From an uncultured Lactobacillaceae bacterium (GTDB lineage Bacteria > Bacillota > Bacilli > Lactobacillales > Lactobacillaceae): DNA of 64,000 nt. Made by a program: the position numbers and the translations under genes. The stretch is taken from assembly GCA_945285405.1 (NCBI GenBank), contig CALYQJ010000005.1:28174-92173 (forward strand), read 5' to 3'. Below are positions 28,865 to 37,655 of this stretch, in pieces. Within the stretch, counting starts at the first letter, position 1. The number at the start of each line of letters is the position of its first letter. The notes below the pieces were generated by a model. The model worked only from the letters and a program-made list of their open reading frames with translations. It was not told the DNA's origin and did no database searches.

Positions 28865-30050
28865 TAAGATCCTGCTTATTATTATTTATTTCCTTTTTTA
28901 ATACTTTATTCTCAACTAATTTTAACATTTTTCCTAATTCTTTACCGGGTTGAAAATTGGCAAATTGAATTAAATCTTGACCTGAAATAGCTAGATCACT
29001 AATTTGGTGAATTGGCAAATTATTATACCCATCTAGAAAACCTTCTCCAAGTTTACAATTATTAATTTTATTTAATAGAAAAGTTCCCGTTTTAATACTA
29101 GACAACTTTAAGCCATAAAAAAGTTGATAATCTCTCAAACCAGTTTCATAACTTTGATAAAAATTACAAATTTCTTGCACATTTTTGATCATATTATTAG
29201 AACTCTTCCATTGATTTAACACTTTTGAAATTTGGTTTATTGGAAAAACGTTTAAAATAAATAAAAAGCTCCAAATTTCAGCTTCATCGTGAAAAACAAT
29301 TTTTGAAAAACGATTTTCTAAAATTTGAGTTTTAAAGCTAGGTTGAATACTTGGCATATATTGATCAATTTTAGCCTGATAGATTAATTTAAAACTCTTT
29401 TGCCAAGCTATACCTTTCATCATTTTGATAAATTCATGATGTATTCGTTCAATAGAAATATTAGCTAATAATGGTACTTTTTTTATCAACGCTTTTTTAG
29501 TAATTGGATCTAATGAAAAATTTAACTGACTAACAAAACGAATAGCCCTAAAAATTCTTAAAGCATCTTCATTAAAGCGGTCAAACGGATTTAAAACGCA
29601 ACGAATTATTTTATTATTTAAGTCTGATAATCCACCATAATAATCACTTATTTCTCCTTGAGGAGACATTGCTAATGCGTTAATAGTAAAATCACGTCTT
29701 TTTAAATCTTCCTCTAAATTACGAACAAATTTTACCGAATTTGGATGACGATGATCTGAATAGTCACCTTCCGTTCTAAAAGTTGTAATTTCATAATTTT
29801 CATGCTGTAAAACTACCGTAACTGTACCATGTTGTATTCCTGTATCAAAACTATGAGGAAAAAGAGACTTTACTTCTAAAGGCAAAGCATTAGTTGCTAA
29901 ATCTAGATCATTTATTGGATCATTTAACAACCAATCTCTCAGACTTCCTCCAACAAAATAAACTTCAAAGCCATGACTTTGAAGTTTTTTAGTTAACGGT
30001 AGTGCTTTTTTGAATAATTCTGGTAACTTCTCTAATTTCTTTTTAACCAT
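28839..30050 (-). CDS. cca: CCA-adding tRNA nucleotidyltransferase
   Basis: Adds or repairs the 3' CCA of tRNAs, needed here since tRNA-Arg lacks an encoded CCA. The class II nucleotidyltransferase head reads VYFVGGSLRDWLLNDPINDLDLAT with the metal-binding Asp pair, followed by FRTEGDYSDHRHP, RRDFTINALAM and RFNEDALRIFRAIRFVS. The 403 residues match the Bacillus/Lactobacillus enzyme. It overlaps the TPR gene by 8 nt and dfrA by 26 nt. Confidence 0.96.
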   Translation of the reverse strand: MVKKKLEKLPELFKKALPLTKKLQSHGFEVYFVGGSLRDWLLNDPINDLDLATNALPLEVKSLFPHSFDTGIQHGTVTVVLQHENYEITTFRTEGDYSDHRHPNSVKFVRNLEEDLKRRDFTINALAMSPQGEISDYYGGLSDLNNKIIRCVLNPFDRFNEDALRIFRAIRFVSQLNFSLDPITKKALIKKVPLLANISIERIHHEFIKMMKGIAWQKSFKLIYQAKIDQYMPSIQPSFKTQILENRFSKIVFHDEAEIWSFLFILNVFPINQISKVLNQWKSSNNMIKNVQEICNFYQSYETGLRDYQLFYGLKLSSIKTGTFLLNKINNCKLGEGFLDGYNNLPIHQISDLAISGQDLIQFANFQPGKELGKMLKLVENKVLKKEINNNKQDLIAYVRSQK

Positions 30051-31317
30051 TTAAATCTAATTCATCTCTTAAATTTTCGTAAGCTAACGCTATTTTATCA
30101 TCAGTTGGTACTAATTTTAAGTAAAGTTGCATTATTGATAATAATTCTTTGGGTTGATTTAATTTTTGAAAAAGTACAATTAAATCTGATAAATAACTAG
30201 GGTTATTTCGTAAATCATTAAAACTTGACAATAAATTTTCTGCAGCTAAATTCAATTGATCCATATTTAAAAAAGCTAACCCTAAATTCCAACTTAGTTG
30301 TGGGGCGAGAGTTCCTTTTTTATTTAAAAGTTTTACTACTGAATTATAATCATTATTTTTTAAGTCTAAATTTGAAAGATAAATTAGCGCAATAATGTTA
30401 TCCGGATCAATTTTTAAAACTTTTTTAAAGCCAGAAATTGCTTGATATTCATGTCCAATTTTTAATGCTAACTGAGAAAATTTAATTAACAATGGTAAAT
30501 CAAAATTATCAATTTCACAACCTTTTTGTGCAAAATTATAGGCTTTTACAAATTGTTCTTTTTTTTCATAATCTTGAGCTAAAATCAAATATGCTCTAGC
30601 GTAATCAGGCGTTCTTTGACATAGCACTTCTAAAGAATCAATAGATTTTTGATAATTTTTTAGTTCAAAGTTTACCGACCCTTTCATAAAAAGATCATCG
30701 TCATGCAAAATGATATCATTAAATTTAGTATAAATACTTGATGCTTTTTCGTATTGCCCTAAAAATGTAAGACAATTTGCCTTCCTAACTAAAAGATTTT
30801 GATTAAGAAAGTCAGTAACACCTTTTTTTATTAATCGATCATAATATTGTAAAGCTGTTGCATATTTTGACTCTGAATACAATAATTCAGCCATTCCAAA
30901 AATTAAAGCATGTTGTTGAGGCGCGATTTGTAAAGCTTTTTTTAAAAATGATTCGCTAACTTCAGGCATTCCCAAAGTTTGGTAAATATCAGCCTTTTGA
31001 GTTAAAGCTGATAAAATGTTGTCATCATCATCTGGTACTTCATCTAATAATAAAAGAGCATCATCGGTTTTACCATTTTCGTTTAAAATATCAGCAAGCA
31101 TTATTTTGGCACCATTGTTTTGAGGTTCAATTTTAATTAAATGTTGAAAAATCAACTCTGCAGGAGTTAAATGCCCACTTTCAATTAAAGTTTCACCTAA
31201 TGCCATTAAGGTTTGGGGATCGTCATAATTTATTGCTCTTTTAACTTCCAGATCTAATTTATTTAATTTACCTTGAGCTAAAGCTTGTAAAGCTTTTTTT
31301 GAAAATTCTTGTTTTAT
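30043..31317 (-). CDS. tetratricopeptide repeat protein with apparent ATA start
   Basis: Cytoplasmic TPR protein of the lactobacillar type found beside hup and cca; its partner is unknown. Repeats of about 34 residues run through the protein (for example ALLLLDEVPDDDDNILSALT, then TALQYYDRLIKKG). The first ATG (31204-31206) has no Shine-Dalgarno sequence and starts inside the family sequence. The frame stays open upstream for about 37 further codons (KQEFSKKALQALAQGKLNKL to TLMALGETL) that resemble the family N-terminus but hold no ATG, GTG or TTG start. AAGGA at 31327-31331 is placed 9 nt before an ATA, giving a 424-residue product. A start-codon mutation with use of the inner ATG is the alternative. 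Confidence 0.8.
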   Translation of the reverse strand: MKQEFSKKALQALAQGKLNKLDLEVKRAINYDDPQTLMALGETLIESGHLTPAELIFQHLIKIEPQNNGAKIMLADILNENGKTDDALLLLDEVPDDDDNILSALTQKADIYQTLGMPEVSESFLKKALQIAPQQHALIFGMAELLYSESKYATALQYYDRLIKKGVTDFLNQNLLVRKANCLTFLGQYEKASSIYTKFNDIILHDDDLFMKGSVNFELKNYQKSIDSLEVLCQRTPDYARAYLILAQDYEKKEQFVKAYNFAQKGCEIDNFDLPLLIKFSQLALKIGHEYQAISGFKKVLKIDPDNIIALIYLSNLDLKNNDYNSVVKLLNKKGTLAPQLSWNLGLAFLNMDQLNLAAENLLSSFNDLRNNPSYLSDLIVLFQKLNQPKELLSIMQLYLKLVPTDDKIALAYENLRDELDLNG

Positions 31318-31334
31318 TGTTTTTTGTCCTTAGT

Positions 31335-31370
31335 CAAAAAAATACCCAGTTTATATTAACTGGGATTTTA
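31335..31370 (-). terminator. terminator after hup
   Basis: On the minus strand CCCAGTT pairs with AACTGGG around a 6-base loop, followed by seven T. It lies between the hup stop and the Shine-Dalgarno sequence of the TPR gene, only a few bases before the latter. Confidence 0.85.
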
Positions 31371-31380
31371 ATGTTTAACA

Positions 31381-31656
31381 CTATTTAACAGATTCCTTTA
31401 AAGCTTTCCCCGCTTTAAAAGCAGGAACTTTACTTGCCGGAATCTGAATTTCCTCACCAGTCTGTGGATTACGACCAGTACGAGCAGCACGTTCTCTAAC
31501 TTCAAAGGTGCCAAAGCCAATTAACTGAACCTTACCACCTTTTGATAAAATATCTTGTATTGATTCGAAAACTGCATCAACTGCACGTGTAGCGTCTTTT
31601 TTTGTTAAACTGGTACTTTGTGCAACTGTATCAATTAAATCTGACTTATTAGCCAT
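31381..31656 (-). CDS. hup: DNA-binding protein HU
   Basis: Histone-like nucleoid protein. The 91 residues starting [13 protein letters not shown] include the DNA-binding arm region [20 protein letters not shown] and the C-terminal [15 protein letters not shown]. The start is ATG 31654-31656 with GGAGG 8 nt upstream; a further in-frame ATG at 31671 overlaps that Shine-Dalgarno sequence and is unlikely. It is followed by its own terminator and is probably strongly expressed. Confidence 0.97.
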   Translation of the reverse strand: MANKSDLIDTVAQSTSLTKKDATRAVDAVFESIQDILSKGGKVQLIGFGTFEVRERAARTGRNPQTGEEIQIPASKVPAFKAGKALKESVK

Positions 31657-31821
31657 TAAATTAACCTCCAAAAAATCAATGGAAAATGAAACATGAAGTC
31701 AACTGTCACTCTTCACGTTAACCAATTTAGCACAATCGGCCACATCAAGCAAGTTTTTTTATGATATTTTTTTTTTTAGAAAATAATCATGTACATATTT
31801 ACTAAGTTATTTGTAAGAAAG

Positions 31822-33135
31822 TTAAGATCTTTCACGTGCTTTTATTCGGATTGGAACACCTTCAAATCCAAATACCTGACGCAAATAATTAATAAGATAA
31901 CGTTCATACGAAAAATGGAATAATTTAACATCATTAACAAAAACAATAAAGAGTGGTGGATTTACTTCTACCTGAGTTAAATAAAATAACTTAAGTTTAC
32001 GTCCTTTATGTGCAGTCGGCGGAGTCATCGAAACTGCATCTAAAAGTACGTCGTTCAAAATTGATGAAGGAATACGTAAAGTTGCATTTTTATAAACTTC
32101 GTCAACTAATGGTAAAATTTGATCAATTCTTGTACCAGTATGGGCAGAAATGAATAGAACAGGTACAAAATTTAAATAAGGCAATTCTTGACGCAGATAA
32201 AATTTAAATTCTTGCATCGTATAATTATCTTTTTTAATTAAGTCCCATTTGTTAACTACAATAATCATTGCGTGACCGGATTCAAAAGCAATACCTGCAA
32301 CTTTTTTATCCTGTTCCCTAATTCCTGCATCAGCATCAACTAAAACTAAAGTTACATCGCTTTCTTCCACTGCAGTTTTAGCTCGAATAACTGAAAATTT
32401 TTCGACTAAATCCGTTACCTTTCCTGGCCGTCTAATTCCTGCTGTATCAACTAATTCATAGATTTTGCCATCTTTACTTTTTAAATTTAAAGAAATTGCA
32501 TCTCTGGTAGTTCCCGCTTGTGAAGAAACAATCAATCTTTTACTACCAATTAAGCAATTAATTAATGAACTTTTTCCTACATTAGGTTCACCAATAATGC
32601 TTACTTTTATTTTATTTTTTTTTGATATTGGTAAGTCTTTTTTATGTGGTAATCTTTTTACTATTAAATCTAATAAATCTCCCACTTTAGTCCCATGAAC
32701 AGCGGATACAGCTATCGGTTCACCTAAACCTAATTTATAAAATTCATATGCATTCAAACGACTTGCATCATTATCAGCTTTATTTACTACTAAAATTACA
32801 TCTTGCTGTCGCTTGTGTAAAAGCTTACTAATTTTAGCATCTTCTTCAGTGATTCCCGAATTACTCTCAACGATGAAAATAATTAGATCTCCTTCATGCA
32901 GAGCTTCATTTACTTGAGCATTAATTTCATCATTAATTTTATTTTTATGAAAATCCAACCCGCCTGTATCAATTAAATTAAAAGTAATACCATTCCACTG
33001 AGCTTCTCCATAATTTCGATCACGAGTTACTCCAGGGGTATCTAAAACAATTGCTTGCCTCTTTCCAATAATACGATTAAAAAGTGTTGACTTACCTACA
33101 TTAGGTCGCCCAACGATTGCTACATTTGCTTTGAT
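31822..33135 (-). CDS. der: ribosome biogenesis GTPase Der with apparent ATC start
   Basis: Tandem-GTPase protein for 50S assembly, expected to be essential. The first G domain has G1 GRPNVGKST, G3 DTGG and NKAD; the second has GEPNVGKSS, DTAG and NKWD, followed by the C-terminal KH-like domain (PPLFIVFVNDVKLFHFSYERYL). No ATG, GTG or TTG lies in frame at or before the first P-loop; the first such codon is the TTG at 32956-32958, which would delete G1 to G3. ATC at 33133-33135 is preceded by GAGG at 8 nt and yields 437 residues, against 436 in Bacillus. A lost base in an A-run just downstream of an out-of-frame ATG is the alternative. Confidence 0.85.
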   Translation of the reverse strand: MKANVAIVGRPNVGKSTLFNRIIGKRQAIVLDTPGVTRDRNYGEAQWNGITFNLIDTGGLDFHKNKINDEINAQVNEALHEGDLIIFIVESNSGITEEDAKISKLLHKRQQDVILVVNKADNDASRLNAYEFYKLGLGEPIAVSAVHGTKVGDLLDLIVKRLPHKKDLPISKKNKIKVSIIGEPNVGKSSLINCLIGSKRLIVSSQAGTTRDAISLNLKSKDGKIYELVDTAGIRRPGKVTDLVEKFSVIRAKTAVEESDVTLVLVDADAGIREQDKKVAGIAFESGHAMIIVVNKWDLIKKDNYTMQEFKFYLRQELPYLNFVPVLFISAHTGTRIDQILPLVDEVYKNATLRIPSSILNDVLLDAVSMTPPTAHKGRKLKLFYLTQVEVNPPLFIVFVNDVKLFHFSYERYLINYLRQVFGFEGVPIRIKARERS

Positions 33136-33195
33136 TTTACTAACCTCATTCTTTAAACAATTTAAAATTTAACTTTTTTCTATTTTTTATCATTC

Positions 33196-33226
33196 AAAAA
33201 GCGTTGAGGTTAGCTCAACGCTTTAA
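33196..33226 (-). terminator. terminator after rpsA
   Basis: On the minus strand AAAGCGTTGAG pairs with CTCAACGCTTT around a short loop and ends in a T-run, 35-60 nt after the rpsA stop and before der. Confidence 0.85.
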
Positions 33227-33260
33227 AAAATTAACTAATAATTATGCAACAATCCCACTA

Positions 33261-34496
33261 TCATTGATTATTATTATCAGCTAACTGTTCACCTTGTTTA
33301 CTACCAATAATATCACCAATTGAAAAGCCAGAAGTTTCTGCAGGTTTATACTTCAAGTTATTTTCACGAGAAGAATTATTACCTCGATTAGTATTATTAT
33401 TTGACTTCTCTTTATTTTCTTGTAAAGCTTTAATTGATAGAGAAAGGCGCTTATTCTCTTTTTCTAAATCAATCACTTTAACTTTTACTTCTTCACCCAC
33501 TTTTAAAACTTCATTAGGTGTTGCAATATGTTTATGGCTAATTTGCGAGATATGAACTAATCCTTCAATTTCAGGTAAAACTTCAACGAAAGCACCAAAA
33601 CTAGTTAATCGTTTTACTTTACCATTAAGTATATCACCTATTTTAATTTTTTGATCAATATCATCCCATGCTGTTGGCTCTAATGCCTTTAAAGATAAAG
33701 AAATACGCTCTCTCTCTGAATCAATTTTAATAACCTTAGCAGTAACTTCTTCACCAACACTTAATACATCATTGGGATCGGAAACTCTTTTACGAGAAAG
33801 TTCTGAAATATGAATTAAACAGTCAATTCCTTCAATATCAACAAAAGCACCAAAAGAAGTAACTCTTGTAACCTTACCGGTAACACGATCACCCTCATGG
33901 ATTCTTGAAATTAAATCTTCAAATTTTTGCTTCTTTTCTGCTTGCACAAAATCACGTCGAGAAAGGATCAAACGGTTTTCTGATGGTTCAATTTCAATAA
34001 CTTTTACTTTTAAATCCTTGCCAATATATTGGTTTAAATTATGTACAAAATACGATTCAATTCTTGAAGAAGGTATAAAGCCAATTACGCCACCAACTTC
34101 AGCTAATAATCCTCCCTTAACTGCTCTAATAACATGAGCCATCAAAACATCGTCAGTCTTTAACCGCTCTTCTAACTCACTCCATTGTTTACGGGCTTCA
34201 ATTCTCTTGCGAGAAAGTAAAAGATTACCATTTTCTTTATCAGAACCAAATTTAGAAATAACAACTAAATCTAAATTATCTCCAACTTTGAATGCTTCAT
34301 TAATATCATTTATTTTCTGAGTAGAAAGTTCTCTTTCCGGAACTACTCCCTCTAAACCTGTACCTAAAATACTTACTACAAGCTGATTGTCGTCAACTTG
34401 CAATATTTCTGCTTTGACTACATCACCTAAATTTACATTTAAACTTTCATCAAGAGCTTTAGCCATTTTCTGGCTGTCACTAAGATTGTCGCTCAT
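33261..34496 (-). CDS. rpsA: 30S ribosomal protein S1 (S1-domain protein)
   Basis: RNA-binding protein with four S1 OB-fold repeats: about residues 20-95, 105-175 (LMAHVIRAVKGGLLAEVGGV), 190-265 (GDRVTGKVTRVTSFGAFVDI) and 275-350 (GDILNGKVKRLTSFGAFVEV), then an Asn/Ser-rich polar tail. Gram-positive S1 homologues are shorter than the six-repeat E. coli protein. It lies downstream of cmk, the usual cmk-rpsA-der order. Confidence 0.94.
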   Translation of the reverse strand: MSDNLSDSQKMAKALDESLNVNLGDVVKAEILQVDDNQLVVSILGTGLEGVVPERELSTQKINDINEAFKVGDNLDLVVISKFGSDKENGNLLLSRKRIEARKQWSELEERLKTDDVLMAHVIRAVKGGLLAEVGGVIGFIPSSRIESYFVHNLNQYIGKDLKVKVIEIEPSENRLILSRRDFVQAEKKQKFEDLISRIHEGDRVTGKVTRVTSFGAFVDIEGIDCLIHISELSRKRVSDPNDVLSVGEEVTAKVIKIDSERERISLSLKALEPTAWDDIDQKIKIGDILNGKVKRLTSFGAFVEVLPEIEGLVHISQISHKHIATPNEVLKVGEEVKVKVIDLEKENKRLSLSIKALQENKEKSNNNTNRGNNSSRENNLKYKPAETSGFSIGDIIGSKQGEQLADNNNQ

Positions 34497-34555
34497 GAAA
34501 TATCCTCCAAAAATATGCTAAGTATTAATATACTCCATTTTGCAACAAAAATCCA

Positions 34556-35209
34556 TTATACTCGTATTTTACTCAATAATAATGAAACCACTTCCGAAAT
34601 ATTTAAATCACTTGTATCTATCAACTCAGCATCAGGTGCTTTTTTTAAAGGGGCTACTTTTCGTTGAGAATCAATTTTGTCTCTTTTCTTAATTGATTCT
34701 GTTAATTTTGACAAACTTGTGTCTATTCCTCGTTCTTGATTTTCTAAAAAACGCCTATGTGCCCTAACTTCCGGAGAAGCTGTTACAAAAAATTTATAGT
34801 TTGCTTGGGGCAAAATTACTGTTCCAATATCTCTACCATCCATAATTACATTTTGTTGCTTTGCCATTTTACGTTGTAATTTTGATAAAAAATTTCTAAC
34901 TTGAGGATAAGTAGCAACTTGCGAAACATGATCAGCAACATCAGGTTGTCTAATTTTATCAGTAACATCTTCATTATTTACCCAAAAATGTTGCCCATCT
35001 TTACTTGATGTAACACGAAAATTTAAGCTTTTAAATAAGGGAATAATTTCATTTTCATTATTCAAATTAACTTGATTTTTTAAAGCAAAATAAGTTAAAG
35101 CACGATACATTGCTCCAGTATCAATGTAGATAAAATTTAACTTTTTAGCTAATTTCTTAGCAACTGTGCTTTTTCCTGAAGAAGCAGGACCATCAATTGC
35201 AATTTGCAT
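34556..35209 (-). CDS. cmk: cytidylate kinase
   Basis: Phosphorylates CMP and dCMP. Walker A GPASSGKSTVAKKLA is at the N-terminus, followed by YIDTGAMYRALTY, the CMP-binding DGRDIGTVILPQA and the lid RRFLENQERGID; 217 residues is normal. Its ATG overlaps the stop of the LysM gene by one base (TAATG). Confidence 0.96.
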   Translation of the reverse strand: MQIAIDGPASSGKSTVAKKLAKKLNFIYIDTGAMYRALTYFALKNQVNLNNENEIIPLFKSLNFRVTSSKDGQHFWVNNEDVTDKIRQPDVADHVSQVATYPQVRNFLSKLQRKMAKQQNVIMDGRDIGTVILPQANYKFFVTASPEVRAHRRFLENQERGIDTSLSKLTESIKKRDKIDSQRKVAPLKKAPDAELIDTSDLNISEVVSLLLSKIRV

Positions 35210-35910
35210 TAAGGTACCTTGATTACTTGACCAGGATTTAAGGGAGTTGCTGTAGTAGCACCATTAGCTTGCAATAAGCTAGAAACTGGTATGTTATATT
35301 TACGAGCAATCCGGTACCAATAGTCACCTTTCTGAACCGTATAACTTCCTGAAGCATTGGAATTTTGATTAGAAACATTAGAACTTGAATTTTGTTGTGA
35401 AGAATTCTCTGAATTAGTTACTGAACTACTACTATTTGAGGAAGTTGCCGGAGCAGTAACTTTGTTAGAACTAGACTGAGCAGAAGATTGAACATTGTTA
35501 CTTGAACTCGCTACGTTACTATTAGCTTTAGAGCTTTGAGAAGTAACATTATTTGAATTATTTTGTGAAGAAGAACTAGTGGTAGAAGAAGAACTCAATT
35601 TCTTATCTTTAGATTTTAAACTTCTTGAACGAGAAACAGATTCTTTAGAGGAACTTTGAACTGTTACCTGATTTTTAGGGTTGTTACTTTTATTATTTCT
35701 GGCATTAGTCATTGCACCTACTGCTAGCGGAACTAAAATAACTAAAACTAAAGCTGCAAGAATAATGAAATAATACAAATTTTTATTAGATTTCATTTTC
35801 CGAGCTCTTACCCTTGATAAATTTCCTTCTTCATCCCTTTCATCACTAAAAGTTTTGTCCCAAGGTGTTTCTTCACTATTTTTATTTTCATTTGAATTTT
35901 GATTTTTCAT
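35209..35910 (-). CDS. membrane-anchored LysM-domain protein
   Basis: Single-pass protein with a charged cytoplasmic N-terminus (EETPWDKTFSDERDEEGNLSR), one membrane helix (residues about 46-66), a long Ser/Asn-rich extracellular linker and a C-terminal LysM (YTVQKGDYWYRIARKYNIPV to NPGQVIKVP) that should bind peptidoglycan. It resembles the protein found upstream of cmk in many lactobacilli, near where ypbE lies in Bacillus. ATG 35908-35910 has GGAG about 8 nt upstream. The 260 nt between this gene and the divergent ferredoxin gene are AT-rich, with a TATAAT at 36133-36138 but no clear -35. Confidence 0.88.
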   Translation of the reverse strand: MKNQNSNENKNSEETPWDKTFSDERDEEGNLSRVRARKMKSNKNLYYFIILAALVLVILVPLAVGAMTNARNNKSNNPKNQVTVQSSSKESVSRSRSLKSKDKKLSSSSTTSSSSQNNSNNVTSQSSKANSNVASSSNNVQSSAQSSSNKVTAPATSSNSSSSVTNSENSSQQNSSSNVSNQNSNASGSYTVQKGDYWYRIARKYNIPVSSLLQANGATTATPLNPGQVIKVP

Positions 35911-36173
35911 CAAATTAACTCCAATTTTTGCTTAATTTAGTATACCATAATCGTTTTTTGGAATACTTAAATAAAATAATTTGAGAAAATATTTAACTTT
36001 TTTTAATCTATCCATTTTAAAATTTTAGCCTTATCCTTTACAGTTTAAATTATATCATATTTTATAATCTTATTAGTATTTTCTTGATATAATTGTTTTG
36101 AAATACAGTAAATATGTTTTGTAAAAATTTAGACTATAATTGATAAATAAAAGTAACAAAGGAGCTTTCATTT

Positions 36174-36386
36174 ATGCAATTAAATCTAATTTCTCAACGC
36201 TGTATTGCTTGTGGATTATGTTTTCGTGAACATCCCGAAATTTTTACGGTAGACGACAAAGGAATTGCACATTTTAAAAAAGAACTAACAACTAAAGATT
36301 ATCTAACCCTTAATTCTAGTCAAATTAAACAATTACGCACTACAATTACTAATTGCCCTGGTCATGCTTTTTATATAAGTCATTGA
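36174..36386 (+). CDS. fer: ferredoxin, single 4Fe-4S cluster
   Basis: Small electron carrier of 70 residues. The cluster ligands are C10, C13 and C16 (CIACGLC) and C61 (NCPGHA), the pattern of the Bacillus Fer type with one 4Fe-4S cluster. AAAGGAG precedes the ATG. The gene runs opposite to its neighbours and overlaps the 3' end of rluB by 7 nt. Redox partners cannot be named from the window. Confidence 0.9.
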   Translation: MQLNLISQRCIACGLCFREHPEIFTVDDKGIAHFKKELTTKDYLTLNSSQIKQLRTTITNCPGHAFYISH

Positions 36387-37114
36387 CGACCTTTTTTACT
36401 TAAATTTTTTAATTTTTTAATTTCAATATCGGTTAATTGCCGAAACATTCCTGAGCGCATACCTTCGTCTTTTAAAAAAGCAATTTGAATTCGAGTTAAT
36501 CGACGAACTGAATACCCCAAATAAGAAAAAATATTCTTAACTTCATGATTTTTACCCTCAGTCAAAGTTATTTTTACAAAGCTATTACCCGTTTCCTTAT
36601 TTACTTTTTTGACTTTTATTTTGGCAGGGGCATATTTTGTATTTTTTATTCTAATACCTCGACGAATTTTTTCTAAATCATTACTTTTAATTAAGCCTTT
36701 AATCTTAACTAAATAAGTTTTAGGAATTGTAAAACGTGGGTGCATTAACAAATTGGCTAATTCTCCATCATTTGTCATAATTAATAACCCACTAGTATCA
36801 TAATCTAAACGTCCAACAGGAAACAAATGCAAACTTGGACTAAAAAATTGACTCACTGTTGTACGATTATATTCATCTTTGGTTGAAGAAATTACCTGCT
36901 GTGGTTTGTAAAAAAGATAACTTTTTTTTGCAATCGGTTTAATCAGATGATTATTAATTTTAATTTGATCATCAGGAGAAACTTTGAAACCGAGAGTTTG
37001 AATTACTTCGCCATTTACTTTTACTTTACCCGATTTAATTAAAATTTCTGACTTTCTGCGAGAAGCTACCCCGCTAGAGGCCATCACTTTCTGTAATCTT
37101 TCTTTTTCTACCAA
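36380..37114 (-). CDS. rluB: pseudouridine synthase RluB-type
   Basis: Makes pseudouridine in 23S rRNA. An N-terminal S4 domain (MEKERLQKVMASSGVASRRKS type) is followed by the RsuA/RluB catalytic core with Asp in VGRLDYDTSGLLIMTNDG and the C-terminal TEGKNHEVKNIFSYLGYSVRRLTRIQI. The start is TTG 37112-37114. It lies right after scpB, as in Bacillus. Confidence 0.94.
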   Translation of the reverse strand: MVEKERLQKVMASSGVASRRKSEILIKSGKVKVNGEVIQTLGFKVSPDDQIKINNHLIKPIAKKSYLFYKPQQVISSTKDEYNRTTVSQFFSPSLHLFPVGRLDYDTSGLLIMTNDGELANLLMHPRFTIPKTYLVKIKGLIKSNDLEKIRRGIRIKNTKYAPAKIKVKKVNKETGNSFVKITLTEGKNHEVKNIFSYLGYSVRRLTRIQIAFLKDEGMRSGMFRQLTDIEIKKLKNLSKKGRQ

Positions 37115-37115
37115 A

Positions 37116-37655
37116 TTAAAATAGCTCCTTTTCTTTTAATACCTTTGCATCTAATTCTGGTATTTTAAGTAAATCTCTTAAATCGTTCAATCCAAAATAA
37201 GTTAAAAAATAATTAGTTGTGCGATAAACTTTTGGTCGACCAAGTGCTTCACTTTTTTTAGACCTAATTAACTGTTTCTTTTCTAAATTATGTAAAATTT
37301 GAGAACTATTTACTCCTCTTAATTCATCTACTTGAATTCGCATTATGGGTTGTTTAAAAGCAACAATAGCTAAAGTATTTAACTCAGAATTACTCAAACT
37401 TTTACCCATATATTTCTCAAGAAAAAGATCAATTTGTGATGCCAAATAGCTTTTAGTTTTAATAAAAAAAGTTTTTTTGTTTTGTATAACTTCAAGGCCG
37501 CTATCATTATCATTTTCATATTTTTTCTTTAATTGTTGAAGACAGTCAATAACTTTAGATTCGTCAAGATTATAAACTTTTTGAAGTTGCTCAGCTTCGA
37601 TTCCTGTCTCACCAGCTAAAAACAATATAGCTTCAAAAATTGCCTCATAATCCAT
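37116..37655 (-). CDS. scpB: segregation and condensation protein ScpB
   Basis: Winged-helix partner of ScpA in the SMC-ScpAB condensin. Family stretches are MDYEAIFEAILFLAGETGI at the start, ALNTLAIVAFKQPIMR-like core (NSELNTLAIVAFKQPIMR) and GRPKVYRTTNYFLTYFGL. I chose ATG 37653-37655, with GGAG 8 nt upstream, giving 179 residues; an upstream in-frame ATG at 37688 is inside scpA and lacks a ribosome site. It overlaps scpA by 11 nt. Confidence 0.94.
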   Translation of the reverse strand: MDYEAIFEAILFLAGETGIEAEQLQKVYNLDESKVIDCLQQLKKKYENDNDSGLEVIQNKKTFFIKTKSYLASQIDLFLEKYMGKSLSNSELNTLAIVAFKQPIMRIQVDELRGVNSSQILHNLEKKQLIRSKKSEALGRPKVYRTTNYFLTYFGLNDLRDLLKIPELDAKVLKEKELF

